Source: an uncultured Parabacteroides sp.
Lineage (GTDB): Bacteria; Bacteroidota; Bacteroidia; Bacteroidales; Tannerellaceae
Direction of reading: 5' to 3'
Length of the DNA stretch: 35,463 nucleotides
NCBI GenBank assembly: GCA_944326775.1
Contig: CALVFH010000013.1
Coordinates: forward strand, 1 to 35,463
In this document: positions 14,665 to 22,617 of the stretch, one piece after another
Numbering within the stretch: the stretch's first letter is position 1
How the letters are laid out: every line of letters begins with the position of its first letter
Made by a program: the position numbers and the translations under genes
The notes under the pieces: model-generated
Told to the model about the DNA's origin: nothing
What the model saw: only the letters and a program-made list of their open reading frames with translations
Databases searched by the model: none

Positions 14665-17600
14665 TTATTTCAACTCTTTAATCCGAATATTCTTATATTT
14701 CAACGGAGAGCCGTGCCCTAAAAATCCAATATGCCCTTTCTTATTGAAAAGACCCGGATGTTCTTTTCCATCGGGCGTTCCATTCTTCACGGCATCGCGA
14801 ATATTTCCTTCCACTATCACTACGCCATTGACTGAAACCCGGATATTATCCCCATCGCAGACAATCTCCTCGGAATTCCATTCTCCGGCAGGTTTGATTG
14901 CGGTCTTGTGATTTTCATTGGCTGGCAAAATACCGTAAATAGAACCATGATGCTGAAGAGGCGTAATATCACTGTAGATTGGATGCTCACAATCCAGAAT
15001 CTGGCTTTCCATCCCGACATAAGCAGCATCGCCTTCCATCGGTGTACGGAGACCAATACCGTTGTTCGCCCCCGGAGTTAATTGGAAATCGAAACGAAGG
15101 ATAAAATTGGCATATTCATTCTTCGTATAAAGATTTCCTCCGAAACTCTTGGAAGGATTCATCGAAATACAGCCATCTTCCAAAATATAGTCGGTCGTAT
15201 TTCCCGTCCATTCATGCATATTCGTGCCATCGAACAAAATCTGGAAACCCTCTTTCTGTTCCTCTTCCGACAGTTTGAAAGGCTCTTCACGCTTCAGTTC
15301 CTTTACATAAATATTACGGTAATAAACCTTACTGCCATGCGCTTGCAACTCTATCTGATCTGTAGCCGGAACAGGCAAAGAACGATCCCAGAAATTCTCC
15401 ATAATGACATTGTCTGTCACCAGTTCGCCGTTAAGATAAACCGTTACCCGGTCGCCCACCATTTTAATATAGAACGTATTCCATTCACCCAGTTTGTTAT
15501 CGGCTACCTTCAGCGGTTTCGATTCATTCACTTGGTTATTATATAAACCACCTGAACCCACTTGTGCTCCTACATCTACACGAGCCGTATCCCAAATCTG
15601 AACCTGTGGCGTTCCACGTAAATAAATGCCGGCATCCGCTTCAGGCCCTTTCGGGTCAAGCATCCAGTCCACATACATTTCAAAGTCGCCATATTGCTTC
15701 ACAGAACAAAGATTATCAAATCCTTTTCCATCAAAAACCAAAAGGCCATCTTCCACTTTCCAGTCCTTACGCATCTGTTCGTCTGCCTTCTCTTGCGCTT
15801 TGGCCAATTGTGCCGGTTTCATTTTCGCACGGGCAATCGGATTTTCCACCAGTCCTTTCCAGCCCGTCAAATCCTTCCCATTAAACATAGAAACAAAGCC
15901 TTCCTCATCAGGCAGTGCAGCCAGATACTGCTGCAAAGCGTCACGATCATAGCGGGCATCCGGACCGTCAAACATCGAAAGGACACGATTCAGAATAGCT
16001 TTCACATTCTTTCCGGCATATTCCTTATGATCGCGGGCAATGTTCCATACCGCATAAGTTGCAGCAGAACGAACAGAAGCATCACTATCATCCAGAAATT
16101 CTGATGCATACATCAAAGCCAGGAAAGTACCCGTCTGCTGAATCTGACTCAGAATAGCCACTTTCTGTTTCGGAGTTTTAGCAATCTCCATCATCTTCCG
16201 CAAACTCAAAAGACGATTTTCCGGAGTCAATACAGAAGAAGCAACCAGTTCCACATAACGATTCAACGCCTTATCGAACAATGCATCTGAAGTCGAAGCC
16301 TTACAAATTGCATACAAAGGTTCCGCAGCCTCAATACCTTTCCAATTCAACAATGCAGCAATAGCCGCCTCCTTGATATTCGACCGACTATTCCCCAATC
16401 CTTCCTGAATCATATCGAAAGCTTCCGGAGCTCCTGTAGCCGCCAATACCTCATAGTACAAACCAGCCTTGTCGATACCGGCCTGCAACATCCGACGTTT
16501 CAAGGTTGAAACCCGCTCCCCTTCAGGCATATTGAGAACAGCCATTGCAACCGCATCCTGCATAGGTTTCCGATACTCCGCATCAACACTTTCTAACATT
16601 CCGCAAAGCTGTGTAAAATCCTGCGCCGTCGCTAACGATTTCAAAGCCTGATACGCGGCCGTCTTCACCTCCTTATCGGAAGATTTCGTCTGCTCCAACA
16701 CTGTATTTATTTTCGTATCGTCTCTACGCATGGCCAACAATTCAATGCCTGCCACCTTACCGGCTGCAGGAGCCTTATTGATAGCATTCACTACAGCATC
16801 CGAAATGTTCCCCTGGAAAACGGCCAGTGCATCTTGCCCTAAAAGAACACGATTCTTATCCGGACTTTCCAAGAGCTTTGCCAAATCCGGAATAACGGAA
16901 ACATCGCCAATACGCACCAAAGCCCACACCGCAGCTTCCGTCACCGCATAATCTTCTCCTATCTGGTTGAGCAAAACCGTTTTTGCCGGAAGATCAAAAC
17001 GGATCATCAACTTTTTCAGTATTTCGCGTTTCTGTGAATCCTTACATTCACGACCCAACCAGTTCAAGATATCGATTTTAGGCTCAGTTTTCGCCTTATC
17101 CATAGCTTTTACCAATTCAATATAGGCGGCCTCATCAACAAAAGCTGATGCATAATTCAACGCTGCATTCCGATATTCCTTACTATCGTCTTTCAATGCT
17201 TTCAGTACTTTCTTCGTAGCCTCTTCCTTATTCTCTGCCAGAGAAAGCAAAATTTCAAGAGCAGCATCCCGACTCTGAGTCTGACCAGCCTTAGTAGCTT
17301 TCTTCATCAATGCATTTGCAGCCTTCTCAGCCGTCTTCACATCACCATTGGCAGCAATACGCTTGATCAACGCGATATAAGCCTCATTCGCTCCTGTCGG
17401 CTCCATGGTATATCCGGCTGCGGCAGCCGCATTTTCCAAAGCCTCCAGCGAAGCTTCAGAACCCACCTGACTTAAAGCATATAACAAGACTTTCTTCATG
17501 TCTGCATCTGCTGTATTCAGCATCGGGAGCAAGATTGGTTCTGTCCCGTCCACTTGGGCTTCCGCAATAGCCTCAATGATATTTTTCTGAGTTTCCGGCG

Positions 17601-18132
17601 TACCCATCCGCACCAACAATGCAGCCCGAAGAGCCTCACCGGCTTCAGGAGTACCGTTGGAAGCCAACGCACGGGCTGCCGGTCCACTCAACTTCGGATC
17701 ATGCAAATAACCTGCAAGCGTTTCCACCGCTTCCTGCTTACCGACAAGCTGAAGCTGGCGGATCAGGAAAGCCTGCGTTTCAGGTTCGCTTACTTCGGAA
17801 AGAGCTTTGCAATAAGCCTCCGAAACACTCTGGCGAGCACTTTCTTCACCTTTCGCCATCACATAATGGCTCAATCCACTCAATGCATAATCCACTGCAG
17901 CATTACTACCCTTTCCCGGCGCATTTATTTTACTCACCAAGTTTAAGACAGCAGCAGCCCCCCCTTCACTCAGTTGTCCTATCAACGTATTATAATTCTC
18001 TTGCTCCTGAGCCGGCATCTGCGCCAACACATCTGCTACCAAAGTTTTCGAAGTCCGGTTCTGCGGAGTTTGTGCCATCAATATGCTTCCGCAAAACAGC
18101 AAAGCACCGACGGTCATATATAACTTTTTCAT
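14665..18132 (-). CDS. Secreted HEAT-repeat protein with two DUF1080 (3-keto-disaccharide hydrolase) domains
   Basis: The 1155-residue product has a signal peptide (MKKLYMTVGALLFCGSILMA). Residues about 30-740 are alanine/leucine-rich helical repeats of HEAT type (for example AAVWALVRIGDVSVIPDLAK and SVRSAATYAVWNIA). Two DUF1080 concanavalin-like domains follow. The first is from about residue 745 (FVSMFNGKDLTGWKGL, DAGIYLRGTPQVQIWDT, LGEWNTFYIKM), the second from about 960 (FQILFDGTNMHEW, NGIGLRTP, AGEWNSEEIVCDG, GHIGFLGHG). DUF1080 is annotated as 3-keto-disaccharide hydrolase; such enzymes cleave the bond of a 3-oxidised sugar. The gene lies 28 nt after a Gfo/Idh/MocA oxidoreductase gene in the same operon, which would supply the 3-keto substrate. 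The HEAT region may be a scaffold for partner proteins. Domain calls are firm; substrate is inferred. Confidence 0.87.
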   Translation of the reverse strand: MKKLYMTVGALLFCGSILMAQTPQNRTSKTLVADVLAQMPAQEQENYNTLIGQLSEGGAAAVLNLVSKINAPGKGSNAAVDYALSGLSHYVMAKGEESARQSVSEAYCKALSEVSEPETQAFLIRQLQLVGKQEAVETLAGYLHDPKLSGPAARALASNGTPEAGEALRAALLVRMGTPETQKNIIEAIAEAQVDGTEPILLPMLNTADADMKKVLLYALSQVGSEASLEALENAAAAAGYTMEPTGANEAYIALIKRIAANGDVKTAEKAANALMKKATKAGQTQSRDAALEILLSLAENKEEATKKVLKALKDDSKEYRNAALNYASAFVDEAAYIELVKAMDKAKTEPKIDILNWLGRECKDSQKREILKKLMIRFDLPAKTVLLNQIGEDYAVTEAAVWALVRIGDVSVIPDLAKLLESPDKNRVLLGQDALAVFQGNISDAVVNAINKAPAAGKVAGIELLAMRRDDTKINTVLEQTKSSDKEVKTAAYQALKSLATAQDFTQLCGMLESVDAEYRKPMQDAVAMAVLNMPEGERVSTLKRRMLQAGIDKAGLYYEVLAATGAPEAFDMIQEGLGNSRSNIKEAAIAALLNWKGIEAAEPLYAICKASTSDALFDKALNRYVELVASSVLTPENRLLSLRKMMEIAKTPKQKVAILSQIQQTGTFLALMYASEFLDDSDASVRSAATYAVWNIARDHKEYAGKNVKAILNRVLSMFDGPDARYDRDALQQYLAALPDEEGFVSMFNGKDLTGWKGLVENPIARAKMKPAQLAKAQEKADEQMRKDWKVEDGLLVFDGKGFDNLCSVKQYGDFEMYVDWMLDPKGPEADAGIYLRGTPQVQIWDTARVDVGAQVGSGGLYNNQVNESKPLKVADNKLGEWNTFYIKMVGDRVTVYLNGELVTDNVIMENFWDRSLPVPATDQIELQAHGSKVYYRNIYVKELKREEPFKLSEEEQKEGFQILFDGTNMHEWTGNTTDYILEDGCISMNPSKSFGGNLYTKNEYANFILRFDFQLTPGANNGIGLRTPMEGDAAYVGMESQILDCEHPIYSDITPLQHHGSIYGILPANENHKTAIKPAGEWNSEEIVCDGDNIRVSVNGVVIVEGNIRDAVKNGTPDGKEHPGLFNKKGHIGFLGHGSPLKYKNIRIKELK

Positions 18133-18160
18133 AAGATTATTCTTTCAAATTCTTCCTTTT

Positions 18161-19432
18161 TTATTTTTCTCTCTCCTTAATATTCCATGGCGCACGCATC
18201 GGCTGATCGAGCAAGCGGTTCGCCGCCTCATCATCGATAAACTCCAGCTTCACCGGGTCGAAATGCAACGTACGATTCAAACGCAAAGCAACAGCCCCCA
18301 TATTAACAATAGTTGCCGAACGGAAACCATTGCGTTCATTCAGAGCAAAAGGCTGACGCGTCCTTACACATTTCATAAAGTCCGTCTCCTGAGGTTCCGG
18401 GTCGGGGTATTCAGCCAATTTCTTCTCCCAGTCAGGAATGTCGCATACGAAATTCTTATACACATTTCCTTTCGGACCAGAAATATAAGGAGTATTCGGA
18501 TCACCGAAATCGCCACCCCAAAGAACAATCTGGCAACCATCCTCATAGGTATAAGTAATAGACCGCCATGTTCCAACAGCATCAGGATGTTGCTGCGGTG
18601 CATCCACTTCCACCTTAACCGGGCTGGTTTCATCTTTACCCAGGAAATACTGTACCGGGTCAATATAATGTTGTCCCATATCTCCTAATCCTCCTCCGTC
18701 ATAATCCCAATATCCACGGAATGTCTGATGTACACGGTGAGCATTATAAGGTTTCAGCGGAGCCGGGCCAAGCCACATATTATAATCGAGTTCTTTCGGA
18801 ACGGGCTGAGGCTCCAGATACTCCTTGCCCACCCAGTAGAATTTCCAGTCAAATCCGGTATGCTTGCTGATTGTCACCTTCAATGGCCAACCGAGAAGCC
18901 CGCTCTGCACCAGCTTTTTCAACGGCTTCACCGGCGTACCCAACCCATAAAACGTATCGGTAAACCGGAACCAGGTATTCAAGCGGAAAATGCGTCCGTA
19001 TTGTTTCATTGCCTCCATGACACGCTTGCCTTCACCGATAGTACGTGTCATCGGTTTCTCACACCAGATATCCTTGCCAGCTTTGGCCGCTTCTACCGAC
19101 ATGATGCCATGCCAATGCGGAGGTGTTGCAATATGTACAATATCCACATTCGGGTCTAAAATCAAGTCGCGGAAATCGTGATATGCCGCAATCTTCTCTT
19201 TCACCAAAGCCTTGCCTAATTCCAAATGATTTGCGTCCACGTCGCAGACTGCAACCAGGCGTGTTCCACCGTAGTTCAGATGCCCACGACCCATACCGCC
19301 TGTTCCGATGATACCTTTCGTCAATTGATCGCTCGGCGCAATAAAACCCTTTCCCAACACATGTCTGGGAATGATGGTAAACGCCGCAATTCCTCCCAGT
19401 GTTTTGAGGAAATCTCGTCTGTTTGTCTTCAT
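18161..19432 (-). CDS. Exported Gfo/Idh/MocA-family oxidoreductase
   Basis: The 423-residue protein starts with a twin-arginine signal (NRRDFLKTLGGIAAFTIIP), so it folds with its NAD(P) cofactor before export. The Rossmann motif is GIIGTGGMGRGHL, followed by RLVAVCDVD, VDIVHIATPPHWH and the family hallmark DIWCEKPM. The C-terminal substrate domain includes GGGLGDMGQHYIDP, with the conserved D...H pair. Family members of this exported type oxidise glycosides at C3. It is the first gene of an operon with the HEAT/DUF1080 protein and has an excellent promoter. A TIM-barrel partner is encoded on the opposite strand at 13635. Together they suggest oxidation, hydrolysis and isomerisation of sugars in the periplasm. 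The start has the Tat motif directly after MKTN. Confidence 0.9.
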   Translation of the reverse strand: MKTNRRDFLKTLGGIAAFTIIPRHVLGKGFIAPSDQLTKGIIGTGGMGRGHLNYGGTRLVAVCDVDANHLELGKALVKEKIAAYHDFRDLILDPNVDIVHIATPPHWHGIMSVEAAKAGKDIWCEKPMTRTIGEGKRVMEAMKQYGRIFRLNTWFRFTDTFYGLGTPVKPLKKLVQSGLLGWPLKVTISKHTGFDWKFYWVGKEYLEPQPVPKELDYNMWLGPAPLKPYNAHRVHQTFRGYWDYDGGGLGDMGQHYIDPVQYFLGKDETSPVKVEVDAPQQHPDAVGTWRSITYTYEDGCQIVLWGGDFGDPNTPYISGPKGNVYKNFVCDIPDWEKKLAEYPDPEPQETDFMKCVRTRQPFALNERNGFRSATIVNMGAVALRLNRTLHFDPVKLEFIDDEAANRLLDQPMRAPWNIKEREK

Positions 19433-19470
19433 GGAATAAAAATATTTTGGTTGTTTGTGTTAATGAGAAG

Positions 19471-19502
19471 CAAATGTAGGTTTTATAATCCGAATCTGCA
19501 AA
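19471..19502 (-). promoter_or_regulatory. Promoter for the oxidoreductase / HEAT-DUF1080 operon
   Basis: Minus-strand TTTG (19499-19502), 20-nt spacer and TACATTTG (19471-19478) match both consensus boxes. It sits 38 nt before the ATG at 19432 and directly abuts the region of the divergent promoter. Confidence 0.8.
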
Positions 19503-19524
19503 TTACGGTTAAAAAGAATATTTG

Positions 19525-19532
19525 TATCTTTG
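19525..19532 (+). promoter_or_regulatory. -7 box (TATCTTTG) for the RlpA-like gene
   Basis: TATCTTTG matches TAnnTTTG and is 32 nt before ATG 19565. The -33 region would fall at about 19501-19504, adjoining the -33 box of the divergent promoter; only a partial match (TTA) is seen. Confidence 0.6.
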
Positions 19533-19564
19533 CACTATCCGTTTACACAAAAAGAAATCCTATC

Positions 19565-20032
19565 ATGAAAAAGACAACACGACTCTCGTTTTTACTTATG
19601 CTTTCCCTTTTCGCGTGGTTCTTTTCACTCAACGCGCAGGAAATCGGTTTAGCCTCGTATTATCACCATCGCTTTCATGGAAAACTAACCGCCAGCGGCG
19701 AACGGCATGACAAGAACGAACTAACTGCCGCCCATCGCACCTATCCTTTCGGGACTTATCTCCTGGTTACCAACCTGGCCAATATGCGCCGGGTTGTCGT
19801 CCGCGTTACCGACCGGGGTCCGCACCGCCGCAATCGCCTGATAGACCTTTCCGAAGCAGCTGCCCGCCAACTCAAATTCCATAAACGCGGACTGACACAA
19901 GTACGTATCGAGGAAGTACCCGCCGGAATAGACCTACGCGCCCTCGACATACTCTATCCCCGACTCTATTTCCTCAATACCGACACCGTAAGGGTAAAGG
20001 TACCGCTGAGAATTAAAACAGAAAAAGAATAA
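19565..20032 (+). CDS. RlpA-like double-psi beta-barrel protein
   Basis: The 155-residue product has a signal peptide (MKKTTRLSFLLMLSLFAWFFSLNAQ) and a single RlpA-like double-psi beta-barrel domain. Motifs are GLASYYHHRFHGKLTASGE, AAHRTYPFGTYLLVTN, VVVRVTDRGPH and RLIDLSEAAARQL. RlpA proteins cleave naked glycan strands of peptidoglycan as lytic transglycosylases, and the Asp in VTDRGP is a key conserved residue. It has no SPOR domain and no lipobox Cys, so it is shorter than E. coli RlpA and would not be directed to the septum by SPOR. The ATG at 19565 is chosen because the longer open frame upstream would cross the promoter. It stands alone with its own -7 box. Confidence 0.87.
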   Translation: MKKTTRLSFLLMLSLFAWFFSLNAQEIGLASYYHHRFHGKLTASGERHDKNELTAAHRTYPFGTYLLVTNLANMRRVVVRVTDRGPHRRNRLIDLSEAAARQLKFHKRGLTQVRIEEVPAGIDLRALDILYPRLYFLNTDTVRVKVPLRIKTEKE

Positions 20033-20049
20033 CCAAACAGAAAAAAACG

Positions 20050-20057
20050 TATCTTTG
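20050..20057 (+). promoter_or_regulatory. -7 box (TATCTTTG) for the cysteine desulfidase gene
   Basis: TATCTTTG fits TAnnTTTG and lies 28 nt before the ATG at 20086. It sits only 17 nt after the RlpA stop codon. No clear -33 match. Confidence 0.55.
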
Positions 20058-20085
20058 CCTACCTATTAATACAACCAATTAATCA

Positions 20086-21378
20086 ATGGATAAATCAACA
20101 CGAAAACAAATCATACAGCTGATACATCGGGAAGTAATTCCCGCTATCGGATGCACTGAACCCATTGCCGTTGCATTAGCATCGGCCAAAGCCGCCGAAA
20201 CATTAGGAAGCAAACCGGAAAAGATAGAAGCATTCCTAAGCGCCAATATTCTGAAAAATGCCATGGGCGTAGGAATCCCCGGGACAGGAATGGTTGGCCT
20301 GCCAATAGCCATCGCACTCGGCGCAGGAATAGGGAAATCTGAATATGGACTGGAAGTCTTGCGCGACCTTACCCCCGAAGCCCTGGCCGAAGGGAAAACG
20401 ATGGTCAACAACAAAAGTATCCATATCGCTTTAAAAGAAAATGTCGATAAACTTTATATCGAAATCATTGCTACAGCAGGAAATAACCAGGCAAAAGTCA
20501 TCATCTGCCACGAACACACCCACATTATCTATATCGAGCGAAACGGACAAGTACTTAAAGATGAACGTGCAGAAACTGCATGCCAAACAGATACGAACAA
20601 AACACCGGATGTAACCCTTTCCTTCCAAAACGTCTGCGACTTCGCCCTTGAAAGTCCGCTCGACGAAATCCGGTTTATCTTGGAAACAGCGGAAATCAAC
20701 AAAAAAGCCGCCATCGCATCCGCGAAAGGAAACTTCGGACATACGGTGAGCAAAACCATCAGCGGTTCAATAGGCCAACGCTACATGGGCAACTCTTCAT
20801 TCACTCATATGCTCATGCTGACGGCCGCGGCCTGCGACGCACGAATGGATGGGGCCATGATTCCCGTGATGAGCAATTCCGGCAGTGGCAACCAAGGCAT
20901 TGCCGCCACACTCCCGGTCGTTTCTTTTGCCGAAGACATCCATGCCACCGAAGAACAGCTGATCCGAGCCCTGATGTTAAGCCATCTGATGGTTATCTAC
21001 ATGAAACAAAGTCTCGGCAGGTTATCGGCGCTTTGCGGATGCGTGATTGCTGCAACGGGAGCAAGCTGCGGCATCACCTGGCTGATGGGAGGAAACCGGC
21101 AACAGATGTCATACGCCATCAAAAACATGATTGGCAACATCACCGGCATGATCTGCGACGGTGCCAAGCCCAGTTGCGCCATGAAAGTGGCCAGCGGCGT
21201 TTCGACAGCCATGCTCTCTGCCATGATGGCCATGGAAAATAAGGTAGTCACCTCGGCCGAAGGTATTATTGATGACGATGTTGACCGTTCTATCCACAAC
21301 CTGACCTCCATTGGATCGGAAGGGATGGAAGAAACCGACAAATTAGTATTGGATATTATTACGCATAAATCTCATTAA
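20086..21378 (+). CDS. L-cysteine desulfidase family (CyuA/UPF0597) Fe-S enzyme
   Basis: The 430-residue cytoplasmic protein belongs to the UPF0597/CyuA family, related to the L-serine dehydratase alpha subunit. Known members break L-cysteine down to pyruvate, ammonia and sulfide using a [4Fe-4S] cluster. Probable cluster cysteines are C23 in AIGCTEP, C317 or C319 in ALCGC, and C357 and C364 in ICDGAKPSC, in spacing like that of the archaeal enzyme. Other family motifs are LSANILKNAMGVGIPGTG and MSNSGSGNQGIAATLPV. The protein is full length. A DUF4925 lipoprotein gene follows after 10 nt, probably in the same transcript. In gut bacteria this enzyme would produce H2S. The substrate might instead be L-serine or another amino acid; the family assignment itself is strong. 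Confidence 0.88.
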   Translation: MDKSTRKQIIQLIHREVIPAIGCTEPIAVALASAKAAETLGSKPEKIEAFLSANILKNAMGVGIPGTGMVGLPIAIALGAGIGKSEYGLEVLRDLTPEALAEGKTMVNNKSIHIALKENVDKLYIEIIATAGNNQAKVIICHEHTHIIYIERNGQVLKDERAETACQTDTNKTPDVTLSFQNVCDFALESPLDEIRFILETAEINKKAAIASAKGNFGHTVSKTISGSIGQRYMGNSSFTHMLMLTAAACDARMDGAMIPVMSNSGSGNQGIAATLPVVSFAEDIHATEEQLIRALMLSHLMVIYMKQSLGRLSALCGCVIAATGASCGITWLMGGNRQQMSYAIKNMIGNITGMICDGAKPSCAMKVASGVSTAMLSAMMAMENKVVTSAEGIIDDDVDRSIHNLTSIGSEGMEETDKLVLDIITHKSH

Positions 21379-21388
21379 CAAAAACATC

Positions 21389-22510
21389 ATGAAAAAGAAC
21401 GTACTTTATTTAGCTGCACTTTCATGTGCGCTTTGTTTCGGCTTCACGGCTTGTGGAGACGACGAAGAATCTACGGTAACTCCGCCAACCACGGACACAC
21501 CGACTGAAGAAGAAGGAGTATTGGATGTCAATGCCACTTACACCGATGAGACGCTGTCTCTGACCTACAGCGGTAGTGCCATGCCCGGCAAGAGCGTGAA
21601 GTTTGAAACCACCGACGGTGAAACCGCGACACTGACCCTCGAAGGGAATTTCGACATCACCAGCCTGCTCTCCAGCGTATTATCTACGAAAGCAGCCCTT
21701 ATCCCCGACCTGAGCATGAGTCCCGGAGTATTCCCCGGTGAACTGACAACCACCATCTCGAACGTTACGCTGACCAAAGACGGGGAGAAATACACCTTCG
21801 AAGGTTCGGATTCCCAGAACGGCAGAACAGCAGAATACAGCGGTGAAGTCCAGAACGGAATGCTGACGCTGAACATCGACAATGTCGTCATGCCCGAAGA
21901 CGAAATGCAGGGTACCTGGAACCTGAACCAAAGCCAGGTTCTCTCCATGACTTGGGAATCTACCACCAACATCACCATTCCGGACATGGGCGAATTCAGC
22001 ACCACCCAACTCTCAAGCATGGTGCCTCTCTTGGTCAACTCCATGATTACGGAAGCCTTGCAAACCATCTCTTTCGGTAACGACGGCAACATCGTAGCCA
22101 ATTACAAAGAAGACGGTGCCTGGGTAGATTCTCCGCTGAACATCGCCCAGTATTATATGAAAGACGGACAGATGTACGTCCAGCTGAACATCCCCATGCT
22201 GTTGCAGGTTACCCAGACCAAGGCCGGCGCTATCTCTACCATCCTCGACATTGCCGAGTTCTTGCCCTACCTGTCTGAAGGTGTTCCCGTCAAATACACC
22301 GTTGACGGCACGAATGCAGAAGTGTATGCTGACAAAGACCTGCTGCTCCCGATCCTGAGCTTCATCGCCAACAACGAGACCATCACCAATGCCATCCTCG
22401 CAGAGATTCCTGCCGACATGCAGACATTGGCCACGGCTCTGATGCCGCAGATTGTAGAGGTAATCAACAACACATCTGAAATTACCGTCGGACTCAATTT
22501 GCAGAAATAA
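21389..22510 (+). CDS. DUF4925-type lipoprotein
   Basis: The 373-residue product has a lipoprotein signal with lipobox FTAC (Cys about 24) followed by GDDEEST, an acidic run that fits the Bacteroidetes surface export signal. A Thr/Pro/Glu-rich linker precedes a beta-rich body with a repeated internal theme (LTYSGSAMPGKSVKFETTDG, then YTFEGSDSQNGRTAEYSGEV and MQGTWNL). The pattern fits DUF4925, lipoproteins of unknown role found in Bacteroidales. It is only 10 nt after the cysteine desulfidase gene. A shared transcript is likely, but no functional link is known. The following element at 22513 forms a long hairpin at the transcript end. Confidence 0.78.
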   Translation: MKKNVLYLAALSCALCFGFTACGDDEESTVTPPTTDTPTEEEGVLDVNATYTDETLSLTYSGSAMPGKSVKFETTDGETATLTLEGNFDITSLLSSVLSTKAALIPDLSMSPGVFPGELTTTISNVTLTKDGEKYTFEGSDSQNGRTAEYSGEVQNGMLTLNIDNVVMPEDEMQGTWNLNQSQVLSMTWESTTNITIPDMGEFSTTQLSSMVPLLVNSMITEALQTISFGNDGNIVANYKEDGAWVDSPLNIAQYYMKDGQMYVQLNIPMLLQVTQTKAGAISTILDIAEFLPYLSEGVPVKYTVDGTNAEVYADKDLLLPILSFIANNETITNAILAEIPADMQTLATALMPQIVEVINNTSEITVGLNLQK

Positions 22511-22512
22511 TC

Positions 22513-22558
22513 AGTTATGAGTTATGAATTACGGCTTCGTAATTCATAACTCATAACT
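22513..22558. repeat. Long perfect palindrome (GAGTTATG family)
   Basis: A perfect 21-bp stem closed by the tetraloop GCTT begins 2 nt after the DUF4925 stop codon. Each arm is three heptamers, AGTTATG-AGTTATG-AATTACG. No T-run follows. It is related to the element at 14604-14651 and could protect the 3' end of the transcript or terminate it. Confidence 0.85.
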
Positions 22559-22617
22559 CAAACGATACACACAGACTTATATCCATTATTTGAAACTCGT
22601 AACCTAATTCATTTCTC

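Noticed and set aside
20086-21378. L-serine dehydratase alpha subunit as the name for this gene
   Set aside because: Length, the N-terminal AIGCTEP motif and Cys spacing fit the cysteine desulfidase/UPF0597 branch better; the relationship is only distant.
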